A stretch of DNA of 46,841 bases from Bacteroidaceae bacterium (GTDB taxonomy: Bacteria > Bacteroidota > Bacteroidia > Bacteroidales > Bacteroidaceae), in assembly GCA_024680695.1 (NCBI GenBank), contig JAILBW010000139.1, positions 1 to 46,841 on the forward strand, written 5' to 3'. The translations under genes were made by a program, and so were the position numbers. Every line of letters begins with the position of its first letter. The stretch's first letter is position 1. A model generated the notes under the pieces. It was given only the letters and a program-made list of their open reading frames with translations, made no database searches and was not told the origin of the DNA. This document shows positions 7,525 through 14,832 of the stretch, one piece after another.

Positions 7525-9009
7525 CTATTTGATAACCTTTATTTCCAATCCCTGCTGGGAGAGTTCCTTCACGGCTCGGTCGATGGCCTCGTAGTGCTCC
7601 TTGCCGATACCGAGATAGGGCAAGTCGAGTGTGGGGACGTCGGCTTGATTGATGTCCTCCATCTCGAGCGGTCGGACAATCATGCCCACTGCGGAGGTGT
7701 TGTTTGTGATGGGGTCGATGAGGATGAAGGCGCCGGTGGCCTTGTTCTTCGTGTAGGCATCGAAGAAGAGTGTTTTGGCGGTAGTGATGCGCACACAGCC
7801 TATCTCATTGAGTCGGAAGTCGCGTCCCTCGAGGCGCTCCATTGTGTTCACGTCCACTCGGTATTGTAGTGAGTCGATGGTAGCGCGGGTGGTGTTCGTG
7901 TTGTGCTTCAGGAAGAACTGCTTGCCGCGGTCCATCGGCTCCTCGTCCATCCACACGAGCATTGTCTCGAAGCTGCGGCCTATGTGTGGCACATTGTCCG
8001 GGCGCACGATCATCTCGCCGCGGCTGATGTCTATTTCATCCTCGAGCGTCAGCGTGACGCACTGCGGGCAGAAGGCCTCCTCCAGTTCGCCCTCATAGGT
8101 AACGATGCTCTTGATGCGGCTGCGCTTCATGGAGGGCAGGGCCACGACCTCGTCGCCCCGGCGTATGATGCCGCTGGCTATCTTGCCCGAGAAGCCGCGG
8201 AAGTCGAGATTGGGACGCAATACGTATTGCACGGGATAGCGGAAGTCCTGCATGTTGCGGTCGCGATGGATGGGGACGGTCTCCAGAAAGTCGAGCAGCG
8301 AGGGACCTTCGTACCAAGGAGTGCGTTCGCTACGATCTACCACGTTGTCGCCTTCGAGCGCCGAGAGAGGGAAGCAGGTGACGTCCTCGATGCCCAACTG
8401 AGAGGTCAGAGCCAGGTATTCGTCGCGAATCTTCGTGAAAACCTCTTCGGAGAATGCTACGAGGTCCATCTTATTCACGGCCAGCACGATATGATTGATG
8501 CCAAGAAGTGAGACAAGGAAGGTGTGGCGACGCGTCTGTGTGATGACGCCGGTGCGAGCATCCACCAGGATGATGGCCAGATTGGCTGTGGAGCCGCCTG
8601 TAATCATGTTACGAGTGTACTGTTCGTGTCCCGGTGTGTCGGCGATGATAAACTTTCGTTGGTTGGTCGAGAAGTATCGGTAGGCCACATCGATGGTGAT
8701 ACCCTCTTCGCGCTCAGCCTTCAGTCCGTCGAGCAATAGTGCGTAGTCGATCTGTCCGGCTCCGGCGTTCCCCACTCGTCGTGAGTCTCGTTCCAGTGCG
8801 GTGAGTTGGTCCTCATACAGTTTCTTGCTGTCGAAGAGCAGTCGTCCGATGAGTGTGCTTTTTCCATCATCCACGCTTCCTGCGGTCAGCAGGCGCAGCA
8901 GCGACTTCTGTTCGTCAGCATCAAGGAATGCCTTGATATCGACTCCGGCCGGCCTCTCCCCCAGCCCCTCCCCGATAGGGAGGGGAACTCCCTGCGTGTT
9001 ATCTTTCAT
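7525..9009 (-). CDS. cysN: Sulfate adenylyltransferase subunit 1 (GTPase)
   Basis: A 494-residue GTPase subunit of ATP sulfurylase; with CysD it makes APS from sulfate and ATP, driven by GTP hydrolysis. G1 is [15 protein letters not shown]3 is [12 protein letters not shown] and G4 is NKMDLV, followed by two EF-Tu-like beta domains. No fused APS kinase; cysC is separate. The first ~22 residues (with [15 protein letters not shown]) are not family sequence: they translate a GC-rich palindromic repeat (8951-8990), and homology begins at about [12 protein letters not shown]. No in-frame start exists after the repeat, so the extension should be made. The ATG overlaps the stop of the upstream DUF559 frame (ATGA). 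Confidence 0.95.
   Translation of the reverse strand: MKDNTQGVPLPIGEGLGERPAGVDIKAFLDADEQKSLLRLLTAGSVDDGKSTLIGRLLFDSKKLYEDQLTALERDSRRVGNAGAGQIDYALLLDGLKAEREEGITIDVAYRYFSTNQRKFIIADTPGHEQYTRNMITGGSTANLAIILVDARTGVITQTRRHTFLVSLLGINHIVLAVNKMDLVAFSEEVFTKIRDEYLALTSQLGIEDVTCFPLSALEGDNVVDRSERTPWYEGPSLLDFLETVPIHRDRNMQDFRYPVQYVLRPNLDFRGFSGKIASGIIRRGDEVVALPSMKRSRIKSIVTYEGELEEAFCPQCVTLTLEDEIDISRGEMIVRPDNVPHIGRSFETMLVWMDEEPMDRGKQFFLKHNTNTTRATIDSLQYRVDVNTMERLEGRDFRLNEIGCVRITTAKTLFFDAYTKNKATGAFILIDPITNNTSAVGMIVRPLEMEDINQADVPTLDLPYLGIGKEHYEAIDRAVKELSQQGLEIKVIK
8951..8990. repeat. GC-rich palindromic repeat, copy 3 (inside cysN start)
   Basis: Perfect arms CCCCTCCC (8965-8972) and GGGAGGGG (8978-8985) with a 5-base loop, preceded by GGCCTCTCCCCCAG. 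It lies in frame within the first 20 codons of cysN. Confidence 0.75.
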
Positions 9010-9388
9010 ACCTTATTCTTTTTATCTTTTATCTTGTCTATTACTTTTTCTATATTGAAGAGAACTTCTTCATTGGGAAAGCGGATAACAGAGAATCCCA
9101 TTCGCTGTAGGTATTGAGCCCTCACCTTATCGTCTTCCATCTTTTCTTTCTCGGCATGGTAGGCTCCATCTACTTCTATTATGAGCATTTCTGCGAGGCA
9201 AACGAAATCTACTATGTAATCTCCTATTATGTGTTGTCGTCTCCATTTGCGTCCCGTTTCGTCATAAGTTAGGTGGCGCCATAGTTCTCTCTCTGCAGTA
9301 GTGGGATTATGCTTGTCTTTTTGGCGTAATCCTTAAACAGAGCATATCTGTCGAGAGGTGCCGTTTGATACCAGAACGTCCTTTCCAT
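9006..9388 (-). pseudogene. DUF559 endonuclease-like gene, frameshifted
   Basis: Two frames together give one DUF559 protein of about 127 residues. The N-terminal part starts at ATG 9388 (MERTFWYQTAPLDRYALFKD). The rest, from about KHNPTTAERELW to the end at 9006, is in another frame and includes the PD-(D/E)xK-like core (DYIVDFVCLAEMLIIEVDG). The frames part at a run of five A on the minus strand (9318-9322); a sixth A would restore a continuous protein. It may be a true pseudogene, a slippage-controlled gene or a homopolymer sequencing error. Its stop overlaps the cysN ATG, so it is built into the sulfate operon. DUF559 proteins resemble very-short-patch-repair nucleases; their role here is unknown. 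Confidence 0.75.
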
Positions 9389-9410
9389 TTCTTTCTTGTT
9401 CGCTGTGGCT

Positions 9411-9455
9411 CAACCTTCCTTCCCTATTGAGGAGGGGTCGGGGGGAGAGGCTTTA
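9411..9455. repeat. GC-rich palindromic repeat, copy 4
   Basis: The reverse complement of this stretch (GCCTCTCCCCCCGACCCCTC, then AATAGGGAAGG) matches copy 3 in layout. It fills the 64-nt gap between the DUF559 gene and cysD and reaches the cysD stop codon. Confidence 0.6.
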
Positions 9456-10361
9456 GAAGTACCCCTCTCTCTTCTTCTGCTCCATCGAGGCTTCCTGGTC
9501 GAAGTCGATGACGCGGGTGGTGCGCTCGCTTTTGGTGGTGGTCATCATTTCCTCCACGATTTCCTCTATGGTGGTGGCGTTGCTCTCCACCGCTCCGGTG
9601 AGGGGCCAGCAGCCCAGCGTGCGGAAACGTACCATGCGGGGATGTATCTTTGGGACAAGTTCTTTCGGCAGGCGGTCGTCGTCGGCCATGATGAGGTTGC
9701 CGTCAATCTCCACACAGGGACGCTCCTTTGCGAAATAGAGTGGCACGATGGGGATCTTCTCCAGACGGATGTATTGCCAGACGTCCAGTTCTGTCCAGTT
9801 GGAGAGCGGGAAGACACGTATCGACTCGCCCTTGTGGACGCGGCTGTTGTAGATATCCCACAGCTCCGGGCGCTGGTTCTTGGGGTCCCATTGGTTGAAC
9901 TGATCTCGGAACGAGAATATGCGCTCCTTGGCCCGACTCTTCTCTTCGTCGCGGCGAGCTCCTCCGAATGCGGCATCGAACTTGTACTTGTTCAGTGCGT
10001 CGAGCAGCGCTTTGGTCTTCATCAGGTCGGTGTGCACCTTTGAGCCGTGTGTAAAGGGACCTACTCCGGCATTGAATGCCTCCATATTCGACTCCACGAT
10101 GAGATTCCAGCCATACTTCTTTGCATAGGCGTCGCGGAACTCAATCATCTCGCGAAACTTCCACTTCGAGTCGATGTGCATCAGCGGAAAGGGTACCTTG
10201 CCTGGTGCGAAGGCTTTCTCTGCCAACCGAACCATCACGCTGCTGTCCTTGCCGATGCTATAGAGCATGACGGGGTTCTCGAACTCAGCTGCCACCTCGC
10301 GGATGATGTGGATGCTCTCGGCCTCCAGTTCCTGCAAGTGGGTTAGACTATATTCTTTCAT
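9453..10361 (-). CDS. cysD: Sulfate adenylyltransferase subunit 2
   Basis: A 302-residue catalytic subunit of ATP sulfurylase, normal length for the family. The PP-loop motif is [11 protein letters not shown] near residue 33, and [17 protein letters not shown] and the arginine-rich [21 protein letters not shown] are typical of CysD. It makes APS together with CysN. Its start overlaps the end of cysC by 14 nt, so the two are probably translationally coupled. cysN follows after the broken DUF559 gene, which separates two genes that are normally adjacent. Confidence 0.96.
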   Translation of the reverse strand: MKEYSLTHLQELEAESIHIIREVAAEFENPVMLYSIGKDSSVMVRLAEKAFAPGKVPFPLMHIDSKWKFREMIEFRDAYAKKYGWNLIVESNMEAFNAGVGPFTHGSKVHTDLMKTKALLDALNKYKFDAAFGGARRDEEKSRAKERIFSFRDQFNQWDPKNQRPELWDIYNSRVHKGESIRVFPLSNWTELDVWQYIRLEKIPIVPLYFAKERPCVEIDGNLIMADDDRLPKELVPKIHPRMVRFRTLGCWPLTGAVESNATTIEEIVEEMMTTTKSERTTRVIDFDQEASMEQKKREGYF

Positions 10362-10953
10362 TGCTATTGTGTTGGATAATCAGTTGTACGACTGGGCGTA
10401 TGCTCTCTTCGAGGGTGAGTACGGAGGTGTCGATGTCCAGTGCGGGATGGAGTGGTGGTTCGAAGGGGGCGCTGATGCCGGTGAAGTTCTTCACCTCCCC
10501 TCGTCTTGCTCTCGCGTAGAGACCTTTCACATCGCGGCGTTCACATTCCTCGATGGGTGTGGAGACATAGACTTCGAGGAAGTCGTCGGGCCCGATGATG
10601 TCCTGTGCCATCTGCCGAATCTCGATGGTGGGCGAGACGAAGCATGCCAGAGTGACAATGCCCGTCTGCACAAACAGCTTTCCCACTTCGGCGATGCGTC
10701 GGATGTTCTCCCTGCGGTCTTCGGCCGTGAATCCCAGGTTGCTGTTGATGCCTGCCCGAATGTTGTCTCCGTCCAGAATGCGACAGAGGATGCCCCTCTG
10801 GTGCAGTTCTCGCTCCACACCTAGTGCGATGGAGCTCTTGCCGCTGCCGCTAAGTCCTGTGAACCAGACCATCACGCCGTGTTGTCCGAGCAGCGTTTCT
10901 TTGTCCTGTCGCGTCATCATGCGGTCGTATATCGGATAGATGTTCTCTGTCAT
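10348..10953 (-). CDS. cysC: Adenylylsulfate (APS) kinase
   Basis: A 201-residue APS kinase that phosphorylates APS to PAPS, the sulfuryl donor used by the sulfotransferase at the end of the operon. The P-loop is [12 protein letters not shown] near residue 30; [11 protein letters not shown] and [13 protein letters not shown] are the APS-binding signatures. No reductase gene (cysH type) accompanies it, which argues for sulfonation over assimilation. The 128-nt gap before it shows no clear internal promoter, so it is probably read from the SLC13 promoter. Confidence 0.96.
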   Translation of the reverse strand: MTENIYPIYDRMMTRQDKETLLGQHGVMVWFTGLSGSGKSSIALGVERELHQRGILCRILDGDNIRAGINSNLGFTAEDRRENIRRIAEVGKLFVQTGIVTLACFVSPTIEIRQMAQDIIGPDDFLEVYVSTPIEECERRDVKGLYARARRGEVKNFTGISAPFEPPLHPALDIDTSVLTLEESIRPVVQLIIQHNSNERI

Positions 10954-11081
10954 ATGTTTTCTTTTTTTTCATTGAGCGTGCAACTCTTCGTGCGCCACTC
11001 TCTCGATGGCCGTCACTACAAGGTGGAAGGGCCTTAGTCGTCGGCTCTCTCTCTGTCTCCGCTTCGTGTGTTTTGTCTGTC

Positions 11082-11996
11082 TTAGCGTTTGCCCTTCTTT
11101 CCGAAGGCACTCATCACGGGGCGTCCGGTCCACACTTGTGGTTGCTTCAGGCCCAGCGCGTAGGCTACGGTAGCTGCTACGTCGTATTGCATCATTGCTT
11201 CCTCTATTTCGTGGCCCCTACGGATACCTTTGCCGCAGATGATAAAGGGCGACTCCAGTTCGAGCAACGACTTGCCCCCGTGTCCTTTGTCCTTGCCTCC
11301 GTGATCGGATGTCAGCACGAATACAGTCTCGTCGTAGATGCCGGCTCGTTTAGTGGCCTCCACGATGCGTTTCACATAGCCGTCCAGCTCGTGCAGCTTG
11401 GCATAGATTTCGGGAGTATCGTGTCCGGCAGCGTGTCCCACATGGTCGGGGTTGTTGAAACAAACGGCCAGTAGGTTGGGTTTCCGCTCCTCGATGTATC
11501 GTTCGGCCATTTCGGCCAGCAGTGTGGGCTTCTGTTCGTAATCTATGGCTTCGGCATAGTGGTTGAGTGCCAGTGTGTCCACCACATACTTGATGCCCGT
11601 CCATTCGTAGAGTACGCCGATTTCGGCCTGAGGATTAGCCTGACGTTGAAGGTGGAATAGGCTAGGGAAGGTGTTGTGCTCGCATACTGTCCATGAGGGT
11701 ATCTCGGGCACTTTTGAGTTCCAGGTCGTGTAGCCGTGCATTTCGGGTGCAGCGCCCATGAACATCGATGCCCAGTTTACTGCGCTCGACGAGGGCAGCA
11801 CCGAGCGCTTGCGGAGTGTGAAGCTGCCGTCGGCCATCATCTGTTTCACCTGTGGCATGTCGGCTTTTGGCAGACTGTATGAGCCCCATCCGTCCATACC
11901 TATTATTACTACGTGGTTGGCTGTGCGGCGAGCCGAAGCGGTCAGTGTGACAGTCAGCAGGAGGAGCAGCAGGAGTGAAAACTTGCGAACTTTCAT
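11082..11996 (-). CDS. Exported AP-superfamily phosphodiesterase/phosphatase
   Basis: A 304-residue protein of the type I phosphodiesterase/nucleotide pyrophosphatase group. A signal peptide is clear (KFSLLLLLLLTVTLTASA), so it acts in the periplasm or on the surface. Metal ligands and nucleophile candidates are GMDGWG, the serines of PSSSAVNW, NNPDHVGHAAG and TSDHGGKDKGHGG. It sits between the SLC13 permease and cysC, in the position where PAP-recycling CysQ might be expected, yet its export makes cytosolic PAP hydrolysis unlikely. It could instead release phosphate or sulfate from an external compound. Substrate unknown; the superfamily call is firm. Confidence 0.82.
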   Translation of the reverse strand: MKVRKFSLLLLLLLTVTLTASARRTANHVVIIGMDGWGSYSLPKADMPQVKQMMADGSFTLRKRSVLPSSSAVNWASMFMGAAPEMHGYTTWNSKVPEIPSWTVCEHNTFPSLFHLQRQANPQAEIGVLYEWTGIKYVVDTLALNHYAEAIDYEQKPTLLAEMAERYIEERKPNLLAVCFNNPDHVGHAAGHDTPEIYAKLHELDGYVKRIVEATKRAGIYDETVFVLTSDHGGKDKGHGGKSLLELESPFIICGKGIRRGHEIEEAMMQYDVAATVAYALGLKQPQVWTGRPVMSAFGKKGKR

Positions 11997-12021
11997 TGTG
12001 GTAAGTGTTTAGTTTAAGGGT

Positions 12022-13656
12022 TTATATTAGGTGGTAGAATATCGGGATGAGCAGGATGCTGACGAGGAAGACGATGAGGTTCATCGGCAGCCCCACTCGG
12101 GCAAAGTCCTTGAACTTGTAGCCTCCCACTCCCTGCACGATGAGGTTCGTCTGGTAGCCGATGGGGGTGGAGAACGAGGAACTGGCGGCGAAGCAGACAC
12201 AGACGACGAAGGGCATGGGGTTCACGCCCAGTTTCTCGCTTACGGCCAGCGCCAGAGGGAAAGCGAGTGCTGCAGCTGCGTTGTTGGTGATGAGTTCGGT
12301 GAAGATGTTCGTGATGAGGAACAGTGCGGCCAGGATGATGTAAATGCCGTATGTGCTGCCTCCTACGGCGTCGGTCAGTGAGATAATATATCCGGCCACA
12401 AAGTCGGCAAAGCCCGATTTCGTCATTGCGGCGCTGATGGCAAAGGCGCAGGCGATAGTGATGAGTACGTCCCAAGAGAAGAACTTTGTGTACTTCTTCG
12501 GGTTGAACATTCGTGTCCAAGCCATGATGATGGTTGTGATGCAGGCAAAGAAGAACATGTCGAGCTTCAGGAAGTGGAAGTGGTCGGTGACGATGGGCAG
12601 TTCGCCCACAGTGGCTCCCACGATCATCATTACGAGCAGTCCGAGTGCCAGCCAGCGTTTCTTTGTGCCCATAGGTGGTTCGTAGTCACCCGGACGGCTT
12701 ATCATCCAGAACACGCGGCTGTCTCCCCACGTCTTCATGAACGAGTCGTCGGCGTCGATGATGAGTGTGTCCTCGTGGGTCATTGGGCTGTTCATGTAGT
12801 CGCCCTCCACGATGTTTCCCCCTCGTCGGATGGCCCTCACGTGGGCGCCGTAGTGTCGGTAGAAGTCGAAGTCGTGCAGCGTTTTTCCCAAGCCGGGGAA
12901 GCGGGTGCTGAGCATCACCTCGAAGCGCGTCATGCCCGGCGCGATGCTCTGTTCCTCTGCGTCCTCCTCAGCCTGCCGCTCGTAGGGGAGCAGGTATTTC
13001 GAGAAGAAGATGAGATAGACGAGTCCTGCAAGTGCGATGAAGATGCCCACTTTCGTCAGTTCGAACATGTGCATGCCGTCGATGCCGTTCTCCAGCAGGA
13101 TGCCCTTCACTGCTCCCTGCGATTCCTCAAAGGCAGCCACTTCGTCGCGATGTTCCTGTATGAGCATGCCGTGCAGCACAAGGTTGGTCGTCGTGCCGAT
13201 GAGGGTGCAGATGCCTCCGATCACGGTAGCGTAGCTCAGGGGGATAAGGAACTTGGTGGGCGACAGTTTCATCTTTCGTGCCCAGTTCTTTATCATCGGG
13301 GCAAAGATGACCACGACGGGCGTGTTGTTGAAGAAGGCCGAGATGAACGACACGATGGGGTAGAAGCGCAGTCCGGCGCCGGTGACGGTCACGTTCTTGG
13401 TGGGCAGCATGCGGAAGACTATCCGTTCCAGCAGTCCGCTCTTCCTCACTCCCTCGCTGACCAAATAGAGCAGGGCGACCGTAATCATTCCCTTGTTCGA
13501 GAATCCCTTCAGTGCCTCCTCGGGGTTGATGATGCCTGCACAGAGCAGGAGCACTACAGCGGTGAAGAGTATCAGTCCTGGGCGCAGAGCCTCGCGCATG
13601 AGTGCTACGAGCATGAGTACGAGGACAATGGCCACATACACAATTCCGAATGTCAT
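12022..13656 (-). CDS. SLC13-family permease with RCK_C domain, probable sulfate importer
   Basis: A 544-residue inner-membrane transporter with about ten or more hydrophobic segments in two halves. Between them, residues ~235-330 form a soluble RCK_C/TrkA-C-like domain (TRFPGLGKTLHDFDF ... DTLIIDADD). SLC13 hallmarks are FFNNTPVVVIFAPMI and GTTTNLVLHG in the first half and ITNNAAAALAFPLA and TPIGYQTNLIVQG in the second. Bacterial members with RCK_C domains are often sulfate permeases. As first gene of an operon with ATP sulfurylase, APS kinase and a sulfotransferase, sulfate is the best substrate guess. The next gene starts 25 nt after its stop. It diverges from the LRR lipoprotein gene. Confidence 0.87.
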   Translation of the reverse strand: MTFGIVYVAIVLVLMLVALMREALRPGLILFTAVVLLLCAGIINPEEALKGFSNKGMITVALLYLVSEGVRKSGLLERIVFRMLPTKNVTVTGAGLRFYPIVSFISAFFNNTPVVVIFAPMIKNWARKMKLSPTKFLIPLSYATVIGGICTLIGTTTNLVLHGMLIQEHRDEVAAFEESQGAVKGILLENGIDGMHMFELTKVGIFIALAGLVYLIFFSKYLLPYERQAEEDAEEQSIAPGMTRFEVMLSTRFPGLGKTLHDFDFYRHYGAHVRAIRRGGNIVEGDYMNSPMTHEDTLIIDADDSFMKTWGDSRVFWMISRPGDYEPPMGTKKRWLALGLLVMMIVGATVGELPIVTDHFHFLKLDMFFFACITTIIMAWTRMFNPKKYTKFFSWDVLITIACAFAISAAMTKSGFADFVAGYIISLTDAVGGSTYGIYIILAALFLITNIFTELITNNAAAALAFPLALAVSEKLGVNPMPFVVCVCFAASSSFSTPIGYQTNLIVQGVGGYKFKDFARVGLPMNLIVFLVSILLIPIFYHLI

Positions 13657-13681
13657 ATCGCTCCAAAGTATTTTTGTCGGG

Positions 13682-13689
13682 CAAAGTTA
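13682..13689 (-). promoter_or_regulatory. -7 box for the sulfate operon
   Basis: TAACTTTG on the minus strand, 25 bases before the SLC13 start codon. A weak -33 (CTTG-like) sits about 19 bp upstream. It would drive the whole seven-gene operon; no other minus-strand promoter was clear further down. Confidence 0.55.
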
Positions 13690-13772
13690 CGAAGAAATCG
13701 CCAAAATGGCAAGCGCGACTCCGTTTTTTTCTTGCGTAAGGATGTCTTACGGAGCGAGTTTTCCCCACGTCC

Positions 13773-13804
13773 CTTGGCCGAATCAAATAAATGTAGTACC
13801 TTTG
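13773..13804 (+). promoter_or_regulatory. Promoter for the LRR lipoprotein gene
   Basis: The -7 TACCTTTG at 13797-13804 and a -33 CTTGG at 13773-13777 are spaced ~19 bp. It is divergent from the sulfate-operon promoter in a 198-bp shared region. Confidence 0.6.
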
Positions 13805-13854
13805 CGCTCCAAGACCGAACGAAAACAATCCGAGAAACCGAAAAGAGTGACGAT

Positions 13855-14760
13855 ATGAGAAAGACATTTTGCTGCCTGCTGCTGGCTATGCCAATGCTGT
13901 GTGTCATCTGCGCCTGCATGGGGAAGACCAAACCCGAAGTCATCATCAACGACGACGGCACCACATCCGACGGGAGCCCCTACCTGTCCATCGACGACGA
14001 AAACTTCTACCTCGATGCAGTCAAGTATTCCGTTGAGGACGGCCATCTTCTCGTTACCGGCTACGACACTGCACACATCAAGGGGCAGGCAAGGATAGCT
14101 TCGGGCATCTCGTACAGAGGTACTGCGTACCCGGTGTGCAGGATTGGCCGTAAGGCTTTTGCCAACTGCAACAACCTCACCGCCGTCACCATTCCCGCCA
14201 GCGTGACAAGCGTTGGCGAATGGGCCTTTCAGAACTGTCGCAACCTTGCTTCGGCCACCATCAGCAAGGGGGTACAGAGGCTCGAGAGCGGTGTCTTCTA
14301 CGGATGCACAAGCCTCGCGTCCGTCACCATCCCGACGAGTGTGACAGCTATTGAAGATTGGGTGTTCTGGAACTGCTGCGCCCTCACCTCCGTCGATATT
14401 CCTTCGGGAGTGACCACCATCAACCGAGCTGCTTTTCAAGAGTGTACGGGTCTCACAGCCATCACGATTCCCCCCAGCGTGACCACTATCTGCGAGTCGG
14501 CCTTCTGGGGCTGCAGCAGTCTGAAATCCATCGATATTCCCGCCAGCGTGACCACCATCAAGCACTTAGCTTTTGCCCATTGTCCCGGGCTGACGAACGT
14601 CAATTGTCGCATCAAGCAGCTCTCGGAGGCCACAATCGACGACACTATGCTGCGAGGCGACAGTCTCAACTTCATCACCCTGCGCGTCCCGTCCTCAGCC
14701 ATCGAGGAGTATCGTAAAAGCGAACCTTGGAAGCGCGTTTCTCGCATCGAAGGGCTGTAG
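13855..14760 (+). CDS. BspA-like leucine-rich-repeat lipoprotein
   Basis: A 301-residue protein. The N-terminus looks like a lipoprotein signal (CCLLLAMPMLCVICAC, cysteine near residue 21). After a ~70-residue leader come five to six BspA/LRR_5-type repeats of ~23 residues, each with an A-F-x-x-C-x-x-L-x-x-[VI]-x-I-P pattern (RKAFANCNNLTAVTIPASV and relatives). Such proteins are surface adhesins or binding proteins. The frame is open far upstream, antisense to the SLC13 gene, but the signal peptide, the promoter at 13797 and family pattern fix the start at 13855. Confidence 0.85.
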   Translation: MRKTFCCLLLAMPMLCVICACMGKTKPEVIINDDGTTSDGSPYLSIDDENFYLDAVKYSVEDGHLLVTGYDTAHIKGQARIASGISYRGTAYPVCRIGRKAFANCNNLTAVTIPASVTSVGEWAFQNCRNLASATISKGVQRLESGVFYGCTSLASVTIPTSVTAIEDWVFWNCCALTSVDIPSGVTTINRAAFQECTGLTAITIPPSVTTICESAFWGCSSLKSIDIPASVTTIKHLAFAHCPGLTNVNCRIKQLSEATIDDTMLRGDSLNFITLRVPSSAIEEYRKSEPWKRVSRIEGL

Positions 14761-14820
14761 GGGGGAGGGTATCTTGCCCGGCAACCTAATGGCCTGACAT
14801 CCAACGAAAGTCGACCCACC

Positions 14821-14828
14821 TGTCTTTG
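14821..14828 (+). promoter_or_regulatory. -7-like box abutting the helicase start
   Basis: TGTCTTTG followed by CACA and the ATG at 14833. Only four bases separate box and start codon, as in the polymerase gene, so the mRNA may be leaderless. No good -33 box is seen. Confidence 0.4.
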
Positions 14829-14832
14829 CACA

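Noticed and set aside
12574..13854. Long plus-strand open frame upstream of the LRR gene, antisense to the SLC13 permease
   Set aside because: It is the codon-bias shadow of the permease. The LRR signal peptide and promoter place the real start at 13855.
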